Assembly: GCF_002210225.1 (NCBI RefSeq)
Contig: NZ_MWUJ01000015.1
Coordinates: forward strand, 1 to 64,000
Reading direction: 5' to 3'
DNA from: Geofilum rhodophaeum
Lineage (GTDB): Bacteria; Bacteroidota; Bacteroidia; Bacteroidales; Marinilabiliaceae
Length of the DNA: 64,000 nucleotides
A program made the position numbers and the translations under genes. Shown piece after piece: positions 1 through 7,623 of the stretch (positions within the stretch are counted from its first letter, which is position 1; the number at the start of each line of letters is the position of its first letter). The notes beneath the pieces are model-generated. The model did no database searches and was not told the DNA's origin. It saw nothing but the letters and a program-made list of their open reading frames with translations.

Positions 1-436
1 ATACGTGGCAGACCGAATGCTTACGGTCTTATCGCTGTGCCGGTACACCCCGTATCCAATTTCCCCATCGTAAAAATCCACAAAAAACTGAATCCCCGAA
101 GAGTGCGACTCCTGCTCCTTGTTATAAACAGCCAGCCATAACTGATTACTGCCCTGTTGTCTTGGCCCCTGAAAATCAAAATAAATTGAGGCCACCTTAC
201 CCTCCAGTTTAAGGTCAGCAATTATTTTTGAAATAAACTTCTCAATAAAATCGCGCAACTTGCTGTGGCCAAAAAAGGTAAGCAATCACGTAATATTCCA
301 GGCATTGGGCCAAGTCCTTTTTGGGGACCCTGTTCAAAGCAGCAATCAGCGTTTCAGGGTTGTCGTAATATCCCTTAATCTCTTTAGAAGTATTACACAC
401 CAATTCAACACCCTGGCTTATTTCCTGATTAGTCAT
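1..436 (-). pseudogene. Frameshifted, edge-truncated gene of unknown function downstream of the Mokosh-like gene
   Basis: An ATG at 436 opens a 64-codon frame that stops at 242. A second open frame covers 1-about 270 without a stop and runs off the window. Removing one T from the six-T run (plus-strand AAAAAA at 271-276) joins the two into one protein that reads ...AYLFGHSKLRDFIEKF... and continues to the edge. Both halves have natural protein composition; the second contains IYFDFQGPRQQGSNQLWLAV. The gene follows the helicase-PLD gene on the same strand after a 64-base gap, so it is probably co-transcribed. I do not recognise the family. The break may be a sequencing error in a homopolymer, a real pseudogene, or a +1 recoding site. 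The second frame could also start on its own from a TTG. Confidence 0.55.
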
Positions 437-500
437 TTCTCATAAATTTTAAAGTGACGGACAGCGTCTAAATGCCCGAATTTAACCTTTAGTGTTGACC

Positions 501-3500
501 TTATTCCACATTTTCCAAATACGATTTCGCCTTTTTGATCATTGCTTTAGCAAGCTCTCCTTTCACTACAATAGAAGACTCTTCTCTAAAATATTTGCTT
601 CGCACGTCCCTCAGGGCTGAAAGCCAATTGAATGAGCCATCTATTATTATATCATTGTCAATTATTATCGTCTTACTGTGGATACCATCTACAATTTTTA
701 AATTGGCACCGCTTTCTTTTATTAACTCCCGTCCTTTTTGAGCAGAAGGCTTCAACTGATTGTTGTGCGTGTCAAGTGTTGAGTCTGTAATAACTGTAAC
801 TTTCACACCTCTGCTTACCGAAGCATGCAATTGTTGCAGTACTGAATTTATTGCAATAGAGGTGATTGCCTCCTTATCAGTAGAATCAAAGTTTCTTATT
901 GTATCGCATTCGAGCGCATTCGATGAAATGAATGGAGATACAATAATTAATTCTGATTTTGCAATTTCAAATGCCCGATTAAGAGTCCCCACATGCGTTT
1001 TTAAATCATTAATTCGTATTACTTTATCATCCGTTTCAATGCCATCAAAAACAATTTTGTTAGATAATTCGCAATCTTCCTCTTCTTGTAACCATTGCTT
1101 TAAGCGGCCAAGAGGGCTGCTCTTTGTCGCATCTATTGTATTCAAATTTCCAAATACAAGAAAACTTGACTTGGCTCTTGAAACGGCCACATTAAGCATG
1201 TTTAAATTGTCGGCAAAGAAGGTGCTGTTTCCTGGTGATATTACAGTGGAGAATATTACAATATCAATTTCAGCCCCTTGCAGGGCATGGACCGTACCCG
1301 AGATTAGTTTCCGGTAGACTTTTCTATTAGTCTTAAGTAACTCATTCTTAATTAGAGAAGCCTGAGATTTGTAGGGTGAAACAATGGCCAGGATATCTGT
1401 AATCGGTTTGTTTCCAAAGGCAGTTTCAAGTTCCAGCCGTTTGCTTTCCACCCATTGAGCAATGGTTGTTGAGTCTTTGGGATTACATCTGCTGTTTCCA
1501 ATCTTTTCACTTTCACTATCGATATGCATGAAGCCTTTTAATGGAAGGTCTGTTTTGGCATTTCTCTTATTCCCTTTCGTTAAAATTAGCTTGTTTTGAT
1601 ATACATTATTGTTGCAAAAGGAGATGATGTTATCGGGGCATCTGCGGTGCTCCTTCAGAAGAGTGCCTTCATCGTTTCCATCCTTTACAAAGCATGCTTT
1701 TTGGGCAATTTTCATCAGGTTGCCTGATGAACAAAGTAAGCCCGAATCCTGGTAAGCATTAATTAATTCCTCCGAAGTCACTTCAGGTAAAATACGGTTC
1801 ATTTTAAGATTGACGAAATCAAGGCTCTCCTCGACCGACCACACCGGTTCAATTTGAAATACATCACCTACTACTATAGCCTTTTTTGCCAAGGTAAAGG
1901 AGGGGATGGACACATCAGGGGCAACCTGACCCGCTTCATCAACAATTAGCAAGTCAAACAAATTGTAGTACGCTTGTTCGCCTTCAATTTTGTCGTAATA
2001 TGTACTGAATCGCGGAATGGAGTGAAAGGTAGATATGAAAATGGGGGTGAGACCAGCAAACCGCTGTAATTTTTCTCTGTAACCAACTCTACCCCTTTCT
2101 TTAGCCTTGCCGTTCTTTATTAGTTTTGCTTCAATATTCACTAAGAACTCTGCCTCACGAAAATGTATGGCAAACCAAAAGGCCTCGTAACGCAATGATA
2201 TATCCAGTCTCATTTGCATATCTTCCAAAGGTTTTAAGTCCTTATATTCCTTGCCTGTTATGGCGTGGAGCTTAGTTAATGCCGCACCGTATTCCTTATC
2301 CCAATCACCAATGCATAAAACATATCTCGACTTCAACGCCTCCACTTCTTCCTTCAAAGCCACGGCTCTATTTAGCTCTTCATTTAGCCGTTTAATGCAG
2401 TTTGTTTCTGATATAATTCTTTCGTTAAGCAACTGAAGCAAAGAATGGTATTTGCTGTAGTCGGGGATGGTTTCAAAATCAAAATCTAACAATGCTCTCT
2501 GAAATAGAGCCGCCCTGCGTGATTTAAATTTTGGTAGAAAAGAAAATGCCTTTAGGAAAAATGGTTGTTGGTCCTTGCACTGTTTTAAGATCTCTTCTGC
2601 CTTTGCTGTTTTTTTAACTTCTGCCTTGCGATTGGTGATGTCTGCTTGAATGGAGGAAATGCCAGCTAACAGGCCCTCAAAGTTTGAGTATCCTTCATTT
2701 TCTATTAGCCGATCAATATTTTCAAAACTTTCAGCAATTGCGAGGTACTCTTCTATCTTAGCAACCTTTGATTGTACAATCCCCAGCAATTCCCCTTTGC
2801 ATTCTTCTACATCATTTTTTGGTCCGATATAGGCTCCGAACTCTTTTAAAAAGAAATCCTTTTTTTTCTCTAAACCTGAATGCTCATAGTAGTTAAGAAA
2901 GCCGTCTCCGAATTCAGAAGTGCAAGTCTGGTACTTTGGGTTTTCATTGGTTGACAGATACAAACCTAAGGAGGTCACTCCAGGTAACCAACGCTTGGTT
3001 AACCTATCCTCTGAATATAAGACAAAACTGTCGAGGATGTTTGTTATGGCCTGATTATTGGCGGAACATGCAACGATTAATTCAGGTTGTTGCTGATTTA
3101 CTACAGTAGAAACAACACTATTGGCAACAACTGATTGTAAAAACGTTGTTTTTCCCGTTCCTGGAGGGCCGTTTACCGCCAGCACATTTGAATCTTCAAG
3201 CATATTAAAGCAAGCAATGCTTTCTCTTTGTGAAACGGACAAGGGGAATACCCCACTCATTTGTCCGATGTGCTTCCGGTTTTTATTGACTTGACTTTTA
3301 TCAGGAATAGGCGTATGGTTAATTCTTCCTGTGTCGATAAGAGAGTAGAGCAAGCTGTTTTGCGGTAGCTTACTCTCAAGTCTGGTGTAGAGCCTTCGGA
3401 TATTCTCCGTTAATCCACGTAGTTCACCTTTCTGTATGAATATCTGCTTCTCATGCCCAGTGTTGAATTCATCAAAATTTTTGCCCGTGACAATTGAAAA

Positions 3501-3992
3501 GAACAGCTCGCATTTTTTCCAAAAGGCGCTCCAGGGTTCATCTATAAATTCAATTTTTTGTAAGGCTGTATCTGCATCCACTATTGATGCGATGCTGTAG
3601 GTGCCTGGGGCATTAGGAGAAAGATACTCCCTCACAAAGAATGGTTTTGACACACCAGTTCCAAACCTTTGCGGTGCCAGGGTTCCATCGCTGTACATTA
3701 TAGCCGGAATCCAAAACGGATAGAGCACTTCTTCCTGCAGAGTCCTTGATTTTCCATGCTCAAACTCCGACTGGATCGAACATGGACAGATGTCAACATT
3801 AATAAACCTTGTTTCTTCCTTGGTTTGCGAAACATTCCATAAAAACTTTGCATGCTTTTTAGGTGCTTGCTTTAAAAAGTATGTTTCTACAGGTATTGGG
3901 TAAGTGGAAACATCAATCCTTTTTCTATCAACATCAACCAACGTTGTTTTCCAATAATTCAACCAGGATTTTATTCCGGAAATATTATGCAT
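501..3992 (-). CDS. mkoC: SF1 helicase with C-terminal phospholipase D domain, Mokosh type II (MkoC)-like
   Basis: Large two-part enzyme of 1163 residues from the ATG at 3992; a TTG 12 codons upstream (4028) is also possible. Counting from that TTG, a Walker A motif GPPGTGKTT lies near residue 290, a Walker B-type LLIVDEAGQV near 695, and the arginine-rich motif NVAVSRAKSS near 945. This is the Upf1/COG1112-like superfamily 1 pattern. The C-terminus carries one HKD-type motif, HSKTIIID followed by DGSFNW (near 1112), typical of PLD-family nucleases. A coiled, charged middle separates the helicase lobes. Family knowledge: a single protein joining an RNA-helicase-like SF1 module to a PLD domain defines type II Mokosh antiphage defence. 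The neighbouring restriction and ABC-3C systems support a defence role. Assignment to Mokosh rather than another helicase-PLD family is inferred from architecture only. Confidence 0.75.
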   Translation of the reverse strand: MHNISGIKSWLNYWKTTLVDVDRKRIDVSTYPIPVETYFLKQAPKKHAKFLWNVSQTKEETRFINVDICPCSIQSEFEHGKSRTLQEEVLYPFWIPAIMYSDGTLAPQRFGTGVSKPFFVREYLSPNAPGTYSIASIVDADTALQKIEFIDEPWSAFWKKCELFFSIVTGKNFDEFNTGHEKQIFIQKGELRGLTENIRRLYTRLESKLPQNSLLYSLIDTGRINHTPIPDKSQVNKNRKHIGQMSGVFPLSVSQRESIACFNMLEDSNVLAVNGPPGTGKTTFLQSVVANSVVSTVVNQQQPELIVACSANNQAITNILDSFVLYSEDRLTKRWLPGVTSLGLYLSTNENPKYQTCTSEFGDGFLNYYEHSGLEKKKDFFLKEFGAYIGPKNDVEECKGELLGIVQSKVAKIEEYLAIAESFENIDRLIENEGYSNFEGLLAGISSIQADITNRKAEVKKTAKAEEILKQCKDQQPFFLKAFSFLPKFKSRRAALFQRALLDFDFETIPDYSKYHSLLQLLNERIISETNCIKRLNEELNRAVALKEEVEALKSRYVLCIGDWDKEYGAALTKLHAITGKEYKDLKPLEDMQMRLDISLRYEAFWFAIHFREAEFLVNIEAKLIKNGKAKERGRVGYREKLQRFAGLTPIFISTFHSIPRFSTYYDKIEGEQAYYNLFDLLIVDEAGQVAPDVSIPSFTLAKKAIVVGDVFQIEPVWSVEESLDFVNLKMNRILPEVTSEELINAYQDSGLLCSSGNLMKIAQKACFVKDGNDEGTLLKEHRRCPDNIISFCNNNVYQNKLILTKGNKRNAKTDLPLKGFMHIDSESEKIGNSRCNPKDSTTIAQWVESKRLELETAFGNKPITDILAIVSPYKSQASLIKNELLKTNRKVYRKLISGTVHALQGAEIDIVIFSTVISPGNSTFFADNLNMLNVAVSRAKSSFLVFGNLNTIDATKSSPLGRLKQWLQEEEDCELSNKIVFDGIETDDKVIRINDLKTHVGTLNRAFEIAKSELIIVSPFISSNALECDTIRNFDSTDKEAITSIAINSVLQQLHASVSRGVKVTVITDSTLDTHNNQLKPSAQKGRELIKESGANLKIVDGIHSKTIIIDNDIIIDGSFNWLSALRDVRSKYFREESSIVVKGELAKAMIKKAKSYLENVE

Positions 3993-4053
3993 GACACAAA
4001 TTCTTGTATTAAATAGTTTTCCGTACAATTAACTAGTTTAGCCTAAGTTTACT

Positions 4054-4228
4054 ATACACCCCAAATATTGGACACCAAGTTAAGTTGAAAAAACATAACT
4101 TTAAAACCGAGATGGTAACCAGTAGAAAAAAGTACTCAGCGGCCTTTAAGGCCCAAGTTGCAATCGTTGCGCTTCAGGAGCGTGAGTCATCTACCCTTAC
4201 GGGGCTGAGACATTATTTGGGAAGCTGA
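4054..4228 (+). mobile_element. Remnant of an IS3-family element (left end and orfA N-terminus)
   Basis: From the ATG at 4112 the plus strand encodes MVTSRKKYSAAFKAQVAIVA, the characteristic start of IS3-family OrfA transposases (helix-turn-helix region). After about 28 codons the similarity fades and a stop follows at 4226-4228. Upstream, at about 4054-4080, lies an end-like sequence with the ACACCCCAAATATTGGACACC pattern seen at many IS3-group termini. No orfB, right end or target duplication is visible. The fragment sits between the helicase-PLD gene and the GFA-family gene, so it is the scar of an old insertion in this island. Confidence 0.6.
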
Positions 4229-4614
4229 TCAAAACATTTAATATCTTCCAGAGACGCGTCCCAGCTTGCTTTATCAGCGGTAAAGATATGCGCATCAGGG
4301 CGTTTTGTTAGTTCTGTATCTACGCATCCTGCCGGAACGACCAAAAGCTCACCTTCCATTTGTAAATTGGGCAGAGCTGAACCACAATTTGAACAAAAGG
4401 CTTTTACATGATTGCTTTTAGGAAGTTGAAAAACCTTTATCTCACAATTCCGTGTTATCCATTCCAGTTTTGCTGTTGTGGAAAACAGATTTGCCGCATG
4501 GGCTGACCCTGTGTCCTTCCTGCAGCGGCTGCAATGACACAAGAAAAACGCTTCGAAGTCCCCCGTTATTTTAAACTCAATTCCCTTACATAAACATGAA
4601 CCCAAGTGTTCCAT
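4213..4614 (-). CDS. GFA / CENP-V family zinc protein
   Basis: A 133-residue protein with the cysteine pattern of the GFA (glutathione-dependent formaldehyde-activating) fold: CLC near the N-terminus, CHCSRC around residue 28, and CSNCGSALP around residue 75, consistent with two bound zinc ions. Its length matches single-domain members. Family members are mostly uncharacterised; only a few have been linked to S-hydroxymethylglutathione formation, so no reaction is assigned. The start ATG at 4614 fits the conserved N-terminal strand GSCLCKGIEFKI. Its 3' end overlaps the IS3 remnant by 16 bases. It lies downstream of hsdM on the same strand, with a 200-base gap. Confidence 0.8.
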   Translation of the reverse strand: MEHLGSCLCKGIEFKITGDFEAFFLCHCSRCRKDTGSAHAANLFSTTAKLEWITRNCEIKVFQLPKSNHVKAFCSNCGSALPNLQMEGELLVVPAGCVDTELTKRPDAHIFTADKASWDASLEDIKCFDQLPK

Positions 4615-4702
4615 TTGATAAGTGTTATGGATTTAACCAAATATACCGAAATTAGTCTGTTGGTCATCCAAAGAGGATAGAATAGATTATTAGTCTATAG
4701 GG

Positions 4703-4816
4703 CTACAAGGTGGTTTCGTTTTTCACCGGTAGGTGGTAGCAGTTGGCATCCTTGTTGAAACCAACAATGATGCACCATTGGCGCATCCACTCTTTGGCAA
4801 TTTGAAAAATCACCCC
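4703..4816 (-). other. Open stretch in frame beyond the hsdM stop codon (possible gene remnant)
   Basis: After the TAG that ends hsdM (4817-4819) the same frame stays open for 37 more codons before a second TAG at 4703. It reads FQIAKEWMRQWC then IIVGFNKDANCYHLP, a composition that looks like real protein rather than noise. An internal ATG could start a 27-residue peptide. It may be the tail of a gene whose front was replaced by hsdM, or a readthrough extension. I do not recognise the family. Confidence 0.3.
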
Positions 4817-6427
4817 CTAAATCGTATCCAGTCCCAACTCCCGCAAAAAGGCATTGTGCTTTTCCGTACTGCTTTTAATCCGTTCGTTAATTGCAGCCAG
4901 TTGACCGTTCACCAGCTTCAAATCAACCGGCACCTCCTCCTCCGCCGTACTCACATAGCGCGAAATATTCAAATTGAAGCCATTCTTCTCAATCTCCTCC
5001 ATCGATACCCTGCGCGAATAACGCTCACGGTCCTTCCGGAAACGATAAGTATCCACAATCTCCCTAATGTTCTCCTCATTCAGGTAATTCTGCCGCTTCC
5101 CCTTCTCAAAATGCTCACTCGCATTAATAAACAAAACATCCTCCTTGTGCTTACACTTCTTAAGCACCAAAATACAAACCGGAATACCCGTAGAATAAAA
5201 CAAACCAGCCGGCAAACCAATCACCGCATCCACATTATTATCCTTCAAAAGCTTAGTGCGAATGCGCTCCTCAGCACCACCCCGAAACAAAACACCATGC
5301 GGAAGAATAATCGCCATAGTACCATCCTCCCTCAGAAAGTGGAAACCATGCAACAAAAAAGCAAAGTCAGCCGCCGACTTCGGCGCCAGACCATAATTCT
5401 TAAACCTGAAATCCTCCCCCAAAGCATCGTTCGGATCCCAACGCAGACTAAAAGGAGGATTCGCCACAATCGCATCAAACTCCCTCTTCTTCGTCGGATT
5501 CATCTCATTAAGCAACTCCCAATGATTAAGCAGCGAGTCGCCATGGTAAATATCAAACTCACTGTCCTTCATCCCATGCAGCAGCATATTCATACGCGCC
5601 AGGTTGTAAGTCGTAATATTGCTCTCCTGACCATATACCCTGCCAATACTGCCCCCATGCTCCGTAATCCGCTTACGCACATTCAGCAACAAGGACCCCG
5701 AGCCACAAGCAAAATCCAGCACATGATCCAGCTTCGGCTTCTTACCCGTAGCCGGATCCTGACTATCCAGCGTAACAATCTCCGAGAGAATCGTCGAAAT
5801 CTGCTGCGGCGTATAAAACTCCCCCGCCTTCTTGCCCGAACCCGCAGCAAACTGCCCAATCAAATACTCATAAGCATCGCCCAGCGTATCCGTATCCGTC
5901 GAAAAATCCGCAATACCCTCCGCAATCTTCTGAATAATCGTACACAACTTCTTATTCCTGTCGGTAGGCGTACGCCCCAGCTTTTCCGAGTTCAGATTAA
6001 TTTCAGAAAACAAACCCTGAAACGAATTGGCAAAAGACTCATTCTCAATGTAGCGAAAGCCCTGCTCCAGCGTAACCAGCAAATCCGCACTCTGCGTACG
6101 CGCCAGCTCACTGATGTTGCTCCACAAATGCTCCGGCTTAATCACATAATGCACCTTGCGGCGCATTTGCTGCTCAAACATCGCCACATCCTCCACATTC
6201 TGCCGGTACCAAACACCCAGCGGCGTACGCTTATCGTCCTCCGGAAGCTGCGGGTAATCGCCCCCCAACTCCCGTTCGGCAGCCACCTCGTAGTTGCCCG
6301 ACAAATACCTCAAAAACAAAAACGAAAGCATATAATCACGGAAATCATCCGCATTCATCGCCCCACGCAACTGATCTGCTATATTCCAAAGGGTTTTACC
6401 CAACTTAAGCTGTTCTTTCTGTGTCAT
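4817..6427 (-). CDS. hsdM: Type I restriction-modification system methyltransferase subunit
   Basis: N6-adenine DNA methyltransferase subunit, 536 residues, usual size for the family. An N-terminal helical HsdM domain (about 1-140) with LGKTLWNIADQLRGAM leads into the Rossmann methylase. The SAM-binding motif FACGSGSLL is near residue 240 and the catalytic NPPF motif near residue 320. It needs HsdS for target recognition, and M2S1 methylates host DNA while HsdR is required for cleavage. The gene starts 2 bases after hsdS ends, completing an R-S-M operon. No key motif is missing, so the methylase looks functional. Confidence 0.96.
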   Translation of the reverse strand: MTQKEQLKLGKTLWNIADQLRGAMNADDFRDYMLSFLFLRYLSGNYEVAAERELGGDYPQLPEDDKRTPLGVWYRQNVEDVAMFEQQMRRKVHYVIKPEHLWSNISELARTQSADLLVTLEQGFRYIENESFANSFQGLFSEINLNSEKLGRTPTDRNKKLCTIIQKIAEGIADFSTDTDTLGDAYEYLIGQFAAGSGKKAGEFYTPQQISTILSEIVTLDSQDPATGKKPKLDHVLDFACGSGSLLLNVRKRITEHGGSIGRVYGQESNITTYNLARMNMLLHGMKDSEFDIYHGDSLLNHWELLNEMNPTKKREFDAIVANPPFSLRWDPNDALGEDFRFKNYGLAPKSAADFAFLLHGFHFLREDGTMAIILPHGVLFRGGAEERIRTKLLKDNNVDAVIGLPAGLFYSTGIPVCILVLKKCKHKEDVLFINASEHFEKGKRQNYLNEENIREIVDTYRFRKDRERYSRRVSMEEIEKNGFNLNISRYVSTAEEEVPVDLKLVNGQLAAINERIKSSTEKHNAFLRELGLDTI

Positions 6428-6429
6428 AA

Positions 6430-7623
6430 TTAATACTCCATTTTAGGAAACAAACCCTGCATCAAACCCTTCTTATGCTCCTTCAAAGCCTCAATCTTCT
6501 CCGTCTCTGCCTTAATCAAGTCATCCACTGCTGACAGGCAGGAGGCTATTTTTTTTTGTTCAGGAATACTCGGGATTAATAGACTTAACTCTTTGATTTG
6601 TGAAACCGAAACGACATTTTTAATGGCGCCACCTGCCGATTGTGATAATAACTTGCTTTGATTGTTCTCAGTTTCCATTAAAAATTTGACAAATATGTTG
6701 CTATTGTGGTCTTTGACTGTCAACTTTAGAAGTGCCTGATTAATTATCCCCATTTTAAAATCTTGTTGAATAATAGCGAACCTGCCCATTGTCCCAGAGC
6801 AGCTCATAATTAAGTCGCCAGGCTTAACGGAAAACCTCTTTAATTTGGAGAAGTTTTCGATATCTATATAATACCTAAAAGAATTAAATTCGTTATGAAT
6901 AGCATGTGATTGCTCATATACTGCATAGCCCTCCTTCACGAATGTTTCTTTTTTCAATGCCCCCCCAAAAGGGCCTCTCACTAGATTACATATGTTGCCT
7001 AGCGTAATCTCTTCCCACTCCCCATCGTTTTCAAATTCCGGGAAGCGAAATTTCGGTACCCGCTCACCCTCTTGCGGAAAAAGGTTTTGCATCAGACCTT
7101 TCTTGTGGCCTTTAAGCAACTCCAGCTTTTCGTTGTGGGCGGCAAGCAAATCGTCTAAGGAAGAAAGACAGTCAGCAATTTTTTGTTGTTCGGGCAAACT
7201 TGGTAGCATTACTCCTATTTTGTTAATTAAGGTTTTAGACAAACTTGGTATGCCACCTGCTTCATTATGGTTTATCCAATTTATTTTTTGGAAAATGTAA
7301 AATATTAGTTTTGGCCAGCTGCCTTTAAATGAATGAGTATAAAACAATGTGTCAACAGTCCAGAATTTGCCGGATAAGAACATGGGCTTATCAATCGTTC
7401 CTTTCCGCCCTATGCATACACTCTCACCATCATATAGGTAATTATCTACGGAAAGCATGTAACCTCCTGAGCCATAAACTGGAATATTGCCAGGTTCCAA
7501 ATGTTTATAATCTCTGCCACTTCCTATTTCAAACACCTCCCCCAACTTCTTCTCTTCCCACTCCCCGTCCTCTTTAAACTCAGGGAAGCGTAGGGCAGGG
7601 ATTAATTTCTTCTTGTTACTCAT
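6430..7623 (-). CDS. hsdS: Type I restriction-modification specificity subunit
   Basis: DNA-recognition subunit of 397 residues with two target recognition domains. The protein is an internal duplication: ALRFPEF...WEEKKLGEV begins the first half and FRFPEF...WEEITLGNI the second. Each half ends in a coiled-coil spacer (LPEQQKIADCLSSLDDL and IPEQKKIASCLSAVDDL) with KGHKKGLMQNLFP and KEHKKGLMQGLFP. The coils set the spacing of the two half-sites and dock the methylases. The start overlaps the hsdR stop by 8 bases (ATGAGTAA), implying coupled translation. Both recognition domains differ from each other, so the target is bipartite; its sequence cannot be read from the protein. Confidence 0.95.
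   Translation of the reverse strand: MSNKKKLIPALRFPEFKEDGEWEEKKLGEVFEIGSGRDYKHLEPGNIPVYGSGGYMLSVDNYLYDGESVCIGRKGTIDKPMFLSGKFWTVDTLFYTHSFKGSWPKLIFYIFQKINWINHNEAGGIPSLSKTLINKIGVMLPSLPEQQKIADCLSSLDDLLAAHNEKLELLKGHKKGLMQNLFPQEGERVPKFRFPEFENDGEWEEITLGNICNLVRGPFGGALKKETFVKEGYAVYEQSHAIHNEFNSFRYYIDIENFSKLKRFSVKPGDLIMSCSGTMGRFAIIQQDFKMGIINQALLKLTVKDHNSNIFVKFLMETENNQSKLLSQSAGGAIKNVVSVSQIKELSLLIPSIPEQKKIASCLSAVDDLIKAETEKIEALKEHKKGLMQGLFPKMEY

Noticed and set aside
4733-6433. 566-codon open frame on the plus strand opposite hsdM
   Set aside because: It is the antisense shadow of hsdM; the residue composition is unnatural and it has no family motifs.
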